Assembly (NCBI GenBank): GCA_020061125.1
Contig: JAGUYV010000155.1
Coordinates: 1 to 11,614, forward strand
From: a bacterium
Lineage (GTDB): Bacteria; UBP15; UBA6099; DSWB01
Reading direction: 5' to 3'
Length of the DNA: 11,614 nucleotides
Position 1 is the stretch's first letter. Each line of letters begins with the position of its first letter. The notes beneath the pieces were generated by a model. That model made no database searches and was not told where the DNA came from. It was given only the letters and a program-made list of their open reading frames with translations. This document shows positions 1 through 7,741 of the stretch, one piece after another. Both the position numbers and the translations under genes were made by a program.

Positions 1-65
1 CTCAAAGGTTCTCCATCTTTGTTGAAGGCTTTTGTCCGCCATTCTACGCTGCCGCTTTTTTTGCC

Positions 66-1139
66 TTGATCATTGCATTGCTTTTGCAGAGGTCAATAAC
101 TATATTAGTTTTTACAGCAGTATTTTTGGTTGCGATTAGTTCGTCTTGTTATGCAAATGCTGGCACTGTTGGTCTCATGTTTTCATTATTTCATCTTGTC
201 ATAGGAAATTTCATTATTGGTTTGATTGAAGGAATTCTTATAAACCGATTTCTCAATGTATCATATTTCAAAGCCGTTTCCGTGATGATTGTTGCAAATT
301 ATATGTCAGCCATTGCAGGATTGTTTTTAACAAATGTTTATGCTTTCGATCCTATTGTTTATCTCGCTGAAATATATATCGGTTGGATATACTCTTCCTT
401 TTATCCTTTCATCCGAATCATTTGGTTATTTCTCCCCGAAGCTTTAATGTTTGCACAGACAAGCACATTCTATGGATTATCGGTAGATATGTACAACGCA
501 CTTTATTTTATTTATTTTTTACCCATTGTATTCTTTTTTATCACTGTTATGGTTGAAGCCCCTTTCGTTGTCTCCCTGATTCGACATAAAGGTTACCAAA
601 TAAGCAGGGTGATGCTTATAGTCATTTTAATTCAACTTCCAACGAATGCTGTGCTTTTTGCAATATACTTAATCTTTTCAAATTTCAGCCTCTATAGAGA
701 AGTGGAAGTGTGCAAGAATTGTATTGTATTCGATGACGAGAAGCAGTATGTGGTACAGTTTACAAACCCATCAGACAAAAACCATTATCAATATGATCTC
801 AACACTGGAAAGCAAACCAAGCTCGAAACAGGAGCAATTGACATTTCCCATAATATCGAATCAAAGTGTATCGGCAAATGTACATATTATACAGAAGTTG
901 GTAGCTGGGCTAATGATGGAATGAGGCTATATGATGCTGAAGGCGAAATAGTGCTACAGGTTGCGTTGGAAACGCCTTCCATAACATTTTTCTGTAGCAC
1001 TGCCACAGTGATAAATGATAAATATGTCGTTTTTGGTCTTGGCAATCAAATAGCGCTTCTTGACATTGAACATCGTAAAATTCAGAAACTAGCATCTGGA
1101 ATGAATCCCGAAGTGAAGTCTGTTGGCAATAAGCCTTAA
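66..1139 (+). CDS. Hypothetical polytopic membrane protein with C-terminal soluble domain; 5' end uncertain
   Basis: I do not recognise a named family. The first 30 or so residues are hydrophobic and end in a signal-peptide-like SSSCYANAGT. Further hydrophobic segments lie roughly at residues 38-60, 66-90, 95-130, 143-168 and 182-207, so about five or six membrane passes are likely. From about residue 212 to 357 the protein is soluble and rich in short beta-strand-like stretches with Gly/Asp turns, perhaps an extracytoplasmic beta-propeller-like fragment, though that is a guess. The TTG start at 66 has no visible ribosome binding site, and the frame stays open upstream to base 3, so the true start may be outside the window. 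Codon use is A+T-rich (about 36% G+C by rough hand count), unlike the strongly G+C-rich genes to the right, which suggests transfer or a distinct genomic island. It converges on the pyr operon. Confidence 0.7.
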   Translation: MIIALLLQRSITILVFTAVFLVAISSSCYANAGTVGLMFSLFHLVIGNFIIGLIEGILINRFLNVSYFKAVSVMIVANYMSAIAGLFLTNVYAFDPIVYLAEIYIGWIYSSFYPFIRIIWLFLPEALMFAQTSTFYGLSVDMYNALYFIYFLPIVFFFITVMVEAPFVVSLIRHKGYQISRVMLIVILIQLPTNAVLFAIYLIFSNFSLYREVEVCKNCIVFDDEKQYVVQFTNPSDKNHYQYDLNTGKQTKLETGAIDISHNIESKCIGKCTYYTEVGSWANDGMRLYDAEGEIVLQVALETPSITFFCSTATVINDKYVVFGLGNQIALLDIEHRKIQKLASGMNPEVKSVGNKP

Positions 1140-1314
1140 ATCACGCCAGTCTCCAAAATTTCAGGCAATAAATACTAATCTGTCAAACAGGTAAACATCC
1201 GCACTGTTCCCACTTTCAATAATAGGCCAACAGCGCAGTGTTCTGGAAGTTTGCGATAGGATTCCTTCAACAGGATATATAAGAAAGCCTTTCAGCAATA
1301 TTCATAAGTAATCA

Positions 1315-2601
1315 TTAAATAATCGTGCCGTCTTTGATCAGCGGTCTTCCGTCCGTGAAGGCGTGCATGGTGCGGCCGCGGACCTTTTTTCCGGCGTAGG
1401 GGCAGTTGCGGCCCAGGGATTCGAACTGGTCCGGGTTCACGGTCCACTCCGCGGCCAGGTCCAGGAGCACGAGGTCCGCGGGCGCGCCGGGTTTGAGGCG
1501 GCCCTGGGGCAGGCCGAGAATGCGCGCCGGTCCCACGGTCATGGCGTGGATGATCTTTTCGAGCGGAACCGCGCCGGTGAGCGCAAGGTCTGTGTGCAGG
1601 ACGGCGAACGCGGTTTCGAAGCCGATGAGGCCGTTGGGCGCGTCGTCGAAGCAGTCTTCTTTTTCATGCACGGCGTGGGGCGCGTGGTCGGTGCCGATGG
1701 CGGTGATCAGCCCGGCGGCGAGGGCCTGGACCAGGGCGTCCACATGCGCGCGCGGGCGCAGGGGCGGGTTCACCTTGGTGGAGGTGTCGAATGTCATCAC
1801 GGCTTCGTCGGTGAGCGTGAGGTGGTGCGGGGTGACATCGAAGGTGACATTGACGCCGCGTTCGCGGGCGTGCAGGGCGATGTCCAGCGAGAGCCGCGAG
1901 GACAGGTGCGTGAGGTGCAGGTGCGCGCCGGTGAGTTCGGCCAGCACCACATCGCGGGCGACCATGACCTCTTCGGCGGCCGCGGGGCTGGCTTTCATGC
2001 CGATGATGGTGGAGACCAGACCCTCGTGCATGACGCCGTCTCCCACGAGCGACAGGTCTTCTTCGTGGGCCATGACCGGGATGCCGAAGATGCGCGAGTA
2101 TTCGAGCGCGCGGCGCATGAGCTGCGCGTCGGACACCGGGCGGCCGTCGTCGGTCACGGCCACGACGCCCTGTGAAACCATTTCGCCCATTTCCGCAAGC
2201 TCCTGGCCCTTGAGTCCCTTGGAGATGGCGCCGGCCACGAAGAGCTTGCCGAGGTTGAGGGCCGCGGCCTTGTTGCGGATGTATTTGACCGTGGAGGCGT
2301 TGTCCACGGGCGGGTCTGTGTTGGGCATGCAGAGCACGGAAGTGAACCCGCCTTTGGCGGCCGCGCGCAGGCCGGTTTCGATGGTTTCCTTGTATTCGTA
2401 GCCCGGGTCGCGCAGGTGCGCGTGCAGGTCAATGAAGCCCGGGGCCAGGGTGAGGCCGTCCGCGTCCAGGGTGTCGTGTCCCTGGGCGGGCAGATTCTTG
2501 CCCACGGCGGCGATGGCGCCGTTGTCCATGAGCAGGTCGCCTTTGCCGGTGTGCGCCCCCAGCGGGTCAATGATGTCCGCGTTGCGAATGAGCAATGACA
2601 T
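1315..2601 (-). CDS. pyrC: Dihydroorotase (type I, PyrC)
   Basis: This is the zinc amidohydrolase that interconverts N-carbamoyl-aspartate and dihydroorotate, the third step of pyrimidine synthesis in the cytoplasm. The 428 residues are the usual length for class I enzymes. Visible hallmarks are the metal-binding HAHLRDPG (residues 60-67), the PNTDPP segment (93-98), VTDDGRPVSD at 149-158 (Asp in place of the carboxylated Lys of class II), His179 in AHEED, His232 in THLSS, and the catalytic Asp305 in GTDHAPH. The ATG at 2601 lies 2 bp after the pyrB stop and has an AGGAG at 2609-2613. A longer open frame runs upstream of this ATG, but it is the wrong frame of pyrB and not a fusion. The gene is last in the operon. 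I see no clear intrinsic terminator in 1140-1314, where composition turns A+T-rich. Confidence 0.97.
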   Translation of the reverse strand: MSLLIRNADIIDPLGAHTGKGDLLMDNGAIAAVGKNLPAQGHDTLDADGLTLAPGFIDLHAHLRDPGYEYKETIETGLRAAAKGGFTSVLCMPNTDPPVDNASTVKYIRNKAAALNLGKLFVAGAISKGLKGQELAEMGEMVSQGVVAVTDDGRPVSDAQLMRRALEYSRIFGIPVMAHEEDLSLVGDGVMHEGLVSTIIGMKASPAAAEEVMVARDVVLAELTGAHLHLTHLSSRLSLDIALHARERGVNVTFDVTPHHLTLTDEAVMTFDTSTKVNPPLRPRAHVDALVQALAAGLITAIGTDHAPHAVHEKEDCFDDAPNGLIGFETAFAVLHTDLALTGAVPLEKIIHAMTVGPARILGLPQGRLKPGAPADLVLLDLAAEWTVNPDQFESLGRNCPYAGKKVRGRTMHAFTDGRPLIKDGTII

Positions 2602-2603
2602 GA

Positions 2604-3521
2604 TCAGTCTCCTTTTCTTGCCATGAGGAAGAGGATGGCCATGCGCACGACCACGCCGTTGCGCACCTGCTCTTCGATGAGGGACGACACGCTGTCGGCC
2701 ACATCCGCGGAGATCTCCACGCCGCGGTTGATGGGGCCGGGGTGCATGACCAGGACCTCGCGGTCGAAGTTCGCGAGCTTTTTCTGGCTCACGCCGTAGA
2801 GGGTCGCGTACTCGCGCAGGGAGGGGAACATGCTGGCCTTTTCGCGCTCGCGCTGGATGCGCAGCAGGTACAGCACATCGGTCTTGTCGTAGATGTCTTC
2901 GAGGCGGTGGTACACATTCACACCCAGGGACTCGACGAAGCGGGGGATGAGCGTGGGCGGGGCCACGAGGTTCACGCGCGCGCCGAGTTTGGTGAGGGCG
3001 TAGATGTTGGAGCGGGCCACGCGGCTGTGCGCGATGTCGCCCACGATGCTGACATCGAGGCCCTCGATGGCGCCCTTGCGGCGGCGGATGGTGAACATGT
3101 CGAGCAGGGCCTGCGTGGGGTGTTCGCCGGATCCGTCGCCCGCGTTGATGACCTTGAACGGGCCGTAGCGGGACAGCAGCTCGGGCACGCCCGTGTGCGA
3201 ATCGCGCACGATGATCATGTCCGCGCCCAGGGACTTGATGGTGAGCGCCGTGTCCTTGAAGGATTCGCCCTTGACAGCGCTGCTGGTGGATTTCGAGATG
3301 TTGACCACATCCGCGCTCAAGATTTTTCCGGCCAGCTCGAAGGAAGTGCGCGTGCGCGTGCTCGGCTCGAAGAACAGGTTCACAATGACCTTGCCGCGCA
3401 GGGTGGGCACCTTCTTGATGTCCCGGTCGAGGATGCTCATGAAGGCTTCGGCCTGGTCCAGGATGTCGGTGATGTCCTGGGCGTTCAGCTCGCGGATTCT
3501 GATGAGATTTTTTCCGAGCAA
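2604..3521 (-). CDS. pyrB: Aspartate carbamoyltransferase catalytic chain
   Basis: It condenses carbamoyl phosphate with aspartate to N-carbamoyl-aspartate, the committed step of de novo pyrimidine synthesis. The 305 residues match a catalytic chain. The carbamoyl-phosphate loop STRTRTS is at residues 54-60, the mobile loop with Lys84 in SAVKGES, the HPTQALLD motif at 134-141, GDIAHSRVA at 161-169 in the aspartate domain, and HPGPINRG at 260-267. The start is the TTG at 3521: a GGGAGG at 3531-3536 sits 9 nt upstream and no in-frame ATG lies nearby. pyrR ends 6 bp before this start and pyrC begins 2 bp after the stop, so the three are surely co-transcribed. No pyrI regulatory chain is seen; control is more likely through PyrR. 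Confidence 0.97.
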   Translation of the reverse strand: MLGKNLIRIRELNAQDITDILDQAEAFMSILDRDIKKVPTLRGKVIVNLFFEPSTRTRTSFELAGKILSADVVNISKSTSSAVKGESFKDTALTIKSLGADMIIVRDSHTGVPELLSRYGPFKVINAGDGSGEHPTQALLDMFTIRRRKGAIEGLDVSIVGDIAHSRVARSNIYALTKLGARVNLVAPPTLIPRFVESLGVNVYHRLEDIYDKTDVLYLLRIQREREKASMFPSLREYATLYGVSQKKLANFDREVLVMHPGPINRGVEISADVADSVSSLIEEQVRNGVVVRMAILFLMARKGD

Positions 3522-3527
3522 GATTCG

Positions 3528-4257
<730 letters not shown>

Positions 4258-4346
4258 GCGCGTCCGCGGGGCGTGCCGCGCCCGCTGCGGCGATTACGCG
4301 CGCCATGCGCGGATTTGCTCGGCCATTCTGCGCGAGGAAATTATTT

Positions 4347-4393
4347 TCATGAACGGGGTTGCTGATGAGAAACCGAAGAATCATGAACGGGGT
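4347..4393. repeat. 13-bp direct repeat
   Basis: TCATGAACGGGGT occurs at 4347-4359 and again at 4381-4393, separated by 21 bp, in the gene-free stretch behind the pyr promoter. It may be a small local duplication. A 13-bp match can also arise by chance in a window of this size. Confidence 0.5.
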
Positions 4394-4442
4394 GCAGTGC
4401 AGCGGGGAAGGGGGAGCATGGAGTTGATGAAACGAGCGGGGG

Positions 4443-4521
4443 GCGAAAAAATCTTGGGTACAGGCTTCGTTTTCCTTGAGGAAAACGACCCAGTCCCCGA
4501 ATTTTTCGCATCCTTGCGAAA
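4443..4521. repeat. REP/MITE-like palindromic element with a second hairpin
   Basis: Two arms face each other: GCGAAAAA (4443-4450) with TTTTTCGC (4502-4509), TGGGT (4455-4459) with ACCCA (4488-4492), and a perfect 8-bp inner stem CGTTTTCC/GGAAAACG around TTGA (4468-4487). Written in the same direction, the arms share the pattern GGGNACNGG-TCGTTTTCC, as in an imperfect inverted duplication. A second perfect 7-bp hairpin, TTTCGCA/TGCGAAA around TCCT (4504-4521), reuses the outer-arm bases, so the two folds exclude each other. The shape resembles REP elements mobilised by REP-associated transposases (RAYTs), though none is in the window. A plus-strand reading frame crosses it but looks spurious. 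Confidence 0.6.
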
Positions 4522-4642
4522 TAAGAGACTAATGGACGAAGTGAGATGTGACAAAACAAATACAGCTACAACATATCTTTCAAGCCCGCCAAGCCAGCCA
4601 TTCCGAACCTGGACATTAAGGAATCTATTAATGAATCAATAG

Positions 4643-4680
4643 AAAAAGCCCGCTGCACCAATGCGTGCGCTTGGCGGGCT
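4643..4680 (-). terminator. Rho-independent terminator of the histone/SWIB operon
   Basis: On the minus strand AGCCCGC (4674-4680) pairs with GCGGGCT (4647-4653), followed at once by a run of Ts to 4643. An inner GCAC/GTGC pair can extend the stem. It lies about 137 nt beyond the SWIB stop codon and is correctly oriented for that operon. Confidence 0.75.
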
Positions 4681-4709
4681 GTATTCTGGCCAAATCTATA
4701 CCCGCTGCT

Positions 4710-4726
4710 CACAGGGAAACCCTGTG
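4710..4726. other. Perfect hairpin in the 3' untranslated region of the SWIB transcript
   Basis: CACAGGG and CCCTGTG form a perfect 7-bp stem around a 3-nt loop, between the SWIB stop and the terminator. There is no T-run on either side, so it is not a terminator. It may protect the mRNA 3' end or mark a small repeat. Confidence 0.45.
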
Positions 4727-4817
4727 GCGCGCGTCAAGGCATCATGCCGACCGATCAAACCTCGATGGACAATGCAGGGCTGAACTGAAACGCGGAGCGC
4801 GTGACGGTCCGGCAGTG

Positions 4818-5240
4818 CTATTTGACCAGGTGATCGTTGATGAGCTTTGTCAGCTCGAACATGCTGACCTGTTTCTTCTTGCCGAACAGGCCGCTCAACT
4901 TGGCATCGGCGTTGATCATGCGCTTGTTCTTGTCGTCCTGCAGCTTGTTCTTCTTGATGTAAGCCCAGACCTTCTTGGTGATCTCGGTGCGGGGGATGGC
5001 CTTGTCGCCGACCACCGCCGCCAGGGCCGCATCGGGCTGCTGGGGTTTCATGAACGCCGCGCTGGGTTTGCGCTTGACTTTGGCTTTCTTTGCGGGAGCC
5101 TTTTTGGCCGGAGCTTTTTTGGCCGGGGCCTTCTTGACCGCCGCTTTCTTGGCCGCAGGCTTCTTGGCGGCCGCTTTCTTGGCCGGAGCCTTTTTGACCG
5201 CAGCCTTTTTCTTGGGAGCGGCTTTCTTCTTAACTGCCAT
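4818..5240 (-). CDS. SWIB/MDM2-domain protein with histone-H1-like basic tail
   Basis: The 140-residue product has two parts. Residues 1-58 are a Lys/Ala/Pro tail of KKAPA-type repeats, as in histone H1 and bacterial H1-like proteins, suited to DNA binding. Residues 62-138 form a SWIB domain, recognised by [11 protein letters not shown], the [20 protein letters not shown] helix region (82-101), then [13 protein letters not shown] and [17 protein letters not shown]. In eukaryotes SWIB occurs in SWI/SNF chromatin remodellers; bacterial copies (for example in Chlamydia) are thought to act on nucleoid structure or topoisomerase, but the role here is unproven. The start has a strong AAGGAGG. It lies 20 bp downstream of the AKKAP protein and shares its promoter at 5647-5677; the terminator at 4643-4680 ends the unit. 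Confidence 0.93.
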   Translation of the reverse strand: MAVKKKAAPKKKAAVKKAPAKKAAAKKPAAKKAAVKKAPAKKAPAKKAPAKKAKVKRKPSAAFMKPQQPDAALAAVVGDKAIPRTEITKKVWAYIKKNKLQDDKNKRMINADAKLSGLFGKKKQVSMFELTKLINDHLVK

Positions 5241-5260
5241 GTGACGCCTCCTTCTGGAAT

Positions 5261-5542
5261 TTACTTTTTCTTGGCGACCGCTTTTTTCTTGGCGGGCGCT
5301 TTTTTCGCGGGAGCCTTTTTGGCCGGGGCTTTTTTCGCCGGAGCCTTCTTGGCGGCCGCTTTCTTGGCCGGGGCTTTCTTCGCCGGAGCCTTCTTGGCGG
5401 GCGCTTTTTTCGCCGGGGCCTTCTTGGCCGGGGCTTTTTTGGCCGGGGCCTTCTTGGCGGGCGCTTTCTTGGCTACCTTCTTTTTGGCCGGAGCCTTTTT
5501 CGCCGCCGCTTTCTTGGGAGCCGCTTTCTTTTTGGCTACCAT
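5261..5542 (-). CDS. Histone-H1-like lysine/alanine/proline repeat protein
   Basis: The 93 residues use almost only Ala, Lys and Pro. Residues 14-83 are fourteen consecutive pentads: [10 protein letters not shown], seven [10 protein letters not shown] and four AKKAP. Such proteins resemble the C-terminal tail of histone H1 and bacterial Hc1/AlgP-like proteins; they bind DNA through charge and compact the nucleoid. There is no folded domain. The ATG at 5542 has a textbook AAGGAGGT ribosome site and an A+T-rich leader of about 100 nt behind a good promoter, so expression is probably high. The related SWIB protein follows 20 bp downstream. Synonymous codons vary between repeat units, which argues for selection on the protein and against a recent DNA-level expansion. 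Repeat number could still vary between strains or be miscounted in assembly. Confidence 0.9.
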   Translation of the reverse strand: MVAKKKAAPKKAAAKKAPAKKKVAKKAPAKKAPAKKAPAKKAPAKKAPAKKAPAKKAPAKKAAAKKAPAKKAPAKKAPAKKAPAKKKAVAKKK

Positions 5543-5646
5543 GTGATACCTCCTTTTAATAAAAGTTTTTTATTTTTGCTAAAAACGCTCAAAATCTTCA
5601 AACGCCGCCAAAGTATTTCAATGTTGCCATTCTATATTATGTTGTG

Positions 5647-5677
5647 ATTATACCAAAAATGATCACCGTCAAGTCAA
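5647..5677 (-). promoter_or_regulatory. Extended -10 promoter of the histone/SWIB operon
   Basis: On the minus strand a perfect TATAAT (5647-5652) is preceded by TGG, giving an extended -10. Two overlapping -35 candidates lie upstream: TTGACT (5672-5677, 19-nt spacer) and TTGACG (5667-5672, 14-nt spacer). Neither spacing is ideal, consistent with reliance on the extended -10. Transcription would start near 5640, about 100 nt ahead of the first gene. A GTGATCATT sequence lies in the spacer. Confidence 0.75.
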
Positions 5678-5874
5678 GTGTCTGGAAAAATTTTTTATAT
5701 AAAGGGTTTTTTGGGATTTGGACAGTTTTCCACAATGGGCTTGAGTATAGTCACAGGTAGGCGATATGGGTCCCGAAAAATGTATCATTTTGTGATCATT
5801 GGGTACATATTTGTTCCGGCACGATTTTGTTATGTTTTCGTTTGACCGCCTATTAGATCGGGTTTCCGAAAAAA

Positions 5875-5921
5875 GGATGGCGCGGAGCAATCCCGTCTCG
5901 GGCCGCCGAGCCGGTCCATCC
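5875..5921. other. Nested hairpin
   Basis: GGATGG (5875-5880) pairs with CCATCC (5916-5921), and inside it CTCGG (5897-5901) pairs with CCGAG (5906-5910) around GCCG. There is no T-run, so a terminator is unlikely. It could be a small structured RNA or part of a repeat. A further perfect 7-bp hairpin, GCGCTCC/GGAGCGC, follows at 5948-5966. Confidence 0.4.
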
Positions 5922-6015
5922 GGGCCGCGGTTTCATGCCCGCATTCCGCGCTCCTTATCGGAGCGCTCCGTGCTCTCTTGTGTGCCGGTTTTTTTGTGCG
6001 CCGCCCGCGCCCATT

Positions 6016-6178
6016 TTTGCGCCATTATTATCATTATTCAATGAAATGCTAATATCATCATTTATTATGCATATATTAAAACATTATACATTTAGTACAT
6101 GATTCACTATGTAAATTAGATATAATTACATTTGTGAATTAACTGATATATTATAAACAATCAATTAAATGATGTGGA
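6016..6178. other. Very A+T-rich block
   Basis: By hand count 6041-6160 contains 22 G or C in 120 bases, about 18%, between flanks well above 55%. It has no tandem repeat or reading frame. Such tracts can be curved, easily melted, or preferred sites for nucleoid proteins; no DnaA-box cluster was seen. Confidence 0.6.
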
Positions 6179-6180
6179 AA

Positions 6181-6319
6181 TGGGGAGCATTCGCGGGATG
6201 GGGAGCGATTAGAGTCCCTGATTCGGGTTCGTGCGCATGCGATTCGGGGGCGGTCTGATGTCCCGCAACATGCGCACGGCGCGCTACCCGTGGCGGGCGC
6301 GCCTCGGCCATGGCGCGGC
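6181..6319. other. G+C-rich block with inverted repeats
   Basis: A perfect 9-bp inverted repeat, GTGCGCATG (6231-6239) and CATGCGCAC (6269-6277), encloses 29 nt. It is followed by GGCGCGC facing GCGCGCC between about 6278 and 6304. The block has sharp edges against A+T-rich DNA on both sides, which could fit a structured RNA or a small inserted element. No known RNA family is recognised. Confidence 0.4.
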
Positions 6320-6379
6320 CTGAAATTATATTTTCAGAAACAGTAATTCATTGCCATCATAATGTGTATTAGCGTCATT

Positions 6380-6592
6380 TCATTCAGTAATAACTTTCAA
6401 GGGAGACAAAAAGAAACTATTGCAGATTCTTAAAACACGAAAAATCGCACATTCGCCAAGGGAAAGATTGTGTCTGCGACTGACGGCCGCTGGCGTTTGA
6501 AAGGCTTGAGCGAAAAAATATTTTTCAAAATTTTCCTGATTTTCGAGGAATTCGGCCAGCGGCGAATCTTTGCCGGGCGATTTCGCAGCCAT
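6380..6592 (-). CDS. Doubtful small hypothetical protein (70 aa)
   Basis: A minus-strand frame begins at ATG 6592 with MAAKSPGKDSPLAEFLENQE. Its first 35 or so codons favour G/C at the third position like the neighbouring genes; the second half does not and turns Phe/Leu/Arg-rich. The ribosome site is weak. It may be a gene remnant with a lost reading frame, or no gene at all. I assign no function. Confidence 0.25.
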   Translation of the reverse strand: MAAKSPGKDSPLAEFLENQENFEKYFFAQAFQTPAAVSRRHNLSLGECAIFRVLRICNSFFLSPLKVITE

Positions 6593-6634
6593 GATCACCA
6601 GTTCATTTCCGGGACTGCGCACAAGCCGCGATTG

Positions 6635-6643
6635 TGGTACAAT
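6635..6643 (+). promoter_or_regulatory. Possible extended -10 promoter of the flavoprotein gene
   Basis: TGGTACAAT fits the extended -10 pattern TGnTAnAAT; no good -35 is present. Transcription would start near 6650, about 45 nt before the ATG. A small hairpin CCCGC/GCGGG (6653-6666) lies at the start of the predicted leader. Confidence 0.4.
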
Positions 6644-6693
6644 ACACCATTTCCCGCACAAGCGGGACAGGCCGCTCGGGAGGGCATGCACAC

Positions 6694-7674
6694 ATGATAA
6701 AGACGCGCATCACGGAAATGCTTGGAATCGAATATCCGATTATACAGGGGGGCATGCAATGGCTGGCGTGCGCCGAGCTTGCGTCCGCGGTGAGCAACGC
6801 CGGAGGGCTGGGCATCGTGACCGCGCTTTCGTTTCTGTCCCTGGACGAGATCCGGCAGGAGATCCGGCGCATGCGCGACATGACTGACAAACCCTTCGGC
6901 CTGAACATCTCCATGCTGCCGATATTTATCCCAGGGGAAATGACCTCAAGAATTGTGGATCTGCTTATAGAAGAACAGGTGCCGGTTGTGGAAACCGCGG
7001 GCCGCAGTCCCGAGGAGTTTGCGCATCGCCTCAAGGAGGGCGGAGTCAAGCTGATTCACAAGGTTCCCGCGGTGCGGTTTGCGCAGAAGGCCGAGCGCAT
7101 CGGCGCGGATGCGGTCACGGTTGTGGGCTTCGAGTGCGCGGGGCATCCCGGAATGGACGATGTGCCGTCGCTGATTCTGGTGCCCAAGGCCGCGGAGAGC
7201 GTGAGCATACCCGTGATCGCCGCGGGCGGGTTTTGCGACGGCAAAGGGCTTGTGGCCGCGCTGGCCATGGGCGCCGAGGCCATTCTCATGGGCACGCGTT
7301 TCATGGCCAGCAAGGAAGCGCCCATGCACGAGAATTGCAAAAAGTGGATGCTGGGCGCCACGGAGCGGGACACGCGCATCGTGGAGCGCTCGATCCGCAA
7401 TCCCTGCCGGGTCATCATCAATGAAGCCAGCGACAAGGTTGTGGAACTCGAAGCGCGCGGCACCACGCTCGAGGAGCTGCTGCCCATCATCAGCGGCAAG
7501 GGCGGCCGGGCCGCGTACCAGAGCGGCGACCTGAATGCCGGGATCATCGCCTGCGGCCAGGTGGTGGGCCGCATTCACGAGATCAAATCCTGCGCCGAAA
7601 TCATCCAGGACATCGTGCAGGAGGCCCAGAGCATCACCGGCCGCCTCGGAGGTTTGTTTCAACAAGGGAATTGA
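6694..7674 (+). CDS. Nitronate monooxygenase family / FabK-like FMN protein
   Basis: The 326-residue product has the TIM-barrel fold of the 2-nitropropane dioxygenase superfamily. IIQGGMQWLA (residues 16-25) forms the N-terminal FMN site, SNAGGLGIV is at 34-42, ECAGHPGMDD at 147-156 carries the His of the active-site loop, IAAGGFCDG (175-183) and MGAEAILMGTRF (192-203) bind the FMN phosphate. Members oxidise alkyl nitronates, reduce quinones or, in FabK, reduce enoyl-ACP. The GHPGMDD loop resembles FabK's AGGHIG but the C-terminal part is not clearly FabK, so the general family name is safest. The ATG at 6694 has GGGAGGG at 6678-6684, 9 nt upstream; an earlier in-frame GTG at 6634 overlaps the likely promoter and is rejected. 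The PAS gene starts 67 bp downstream. Confidence 0.88.
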   Translation: MIKTRITEMLGIEYPIIQGGMQWLACAELASAVSNAGGLGIVTALSFLSLDEIRQEIRRMRDMTDKPFGLNISMLPIFIPGEMTSRIVDLLIEEQVPVVETAGRSPEEFAHRLKEGGVKLIHKVPAVRFAQKAERIGADAVTVVGFECAGHPGMDDVPSLILVPKAAESVSIPVIAAGGFCDGKGLVAALAMGAEAILMGTRFMASKEAPMHENCKKWMLGATERDTRIVERSIRNPCRVIINEASDKVVELEARGTTLEELLPIISGKGGRAAYQSGDLNAGIIACGQVVGRIHEIKSCAEIIQDIVQEAQSITGRLGGLFQQGN

Positions 7675-7741
7675 AATTTTCACGATTTGGAGCGATAAAT
7701 AATCAGATTGTAACAACTATCTGTCAATTCGGACATTCGGG

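Larger units (their letters stand above)
5678..6379. other. Gene-free region of about 700 bp with structured and A+T-rich blocks
   Basis: No reading frame here has a convincing start, ribosome site and codon use. The stretch contains two hairpin areas (5875-5921 and 5948-5966), a very A+T-rich block (6016-6178), a G+C-rich block with inverted repeats (6181-6319) and a 6-bp inverted repeat CTGAAA/TTTCAG (6320-6337). I found no tRNA or rRNA pattern. It separates the minus-strand histone/SWIB operon from the plus-strand flavoprotein gene and so must hold upstream control sequences for at least the former. Confidence 0.6.

Noticed and set aside
4665-5546. A plus-strand frame of 293 codons rich in Phe, Leu, Ala and Gly opposite the histone and SWIB genes, like a membrane protein.
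   Set aside because: It is the antisense shadow of the AKKAP repeats. The minus-strand frames have strong ribosome sites, a promoter, a terminator and a recognisable SWIB domain.
5669-5890. A minus-strand frame of 73 codons upstream of the histone promoter.
   Set aside because: It has atypical composition, no ribosome site, and crosses the hairpin at 5875-5921.
6181-6319. A tRNA or other known structured RNA in the G+C-rich block.
   Set aside because: No acceptor/T-arm arrangement or CCA-compatible pairing was found around the GGTTCG-like stretch, and the inverted repeats do not form a cloverleaf.
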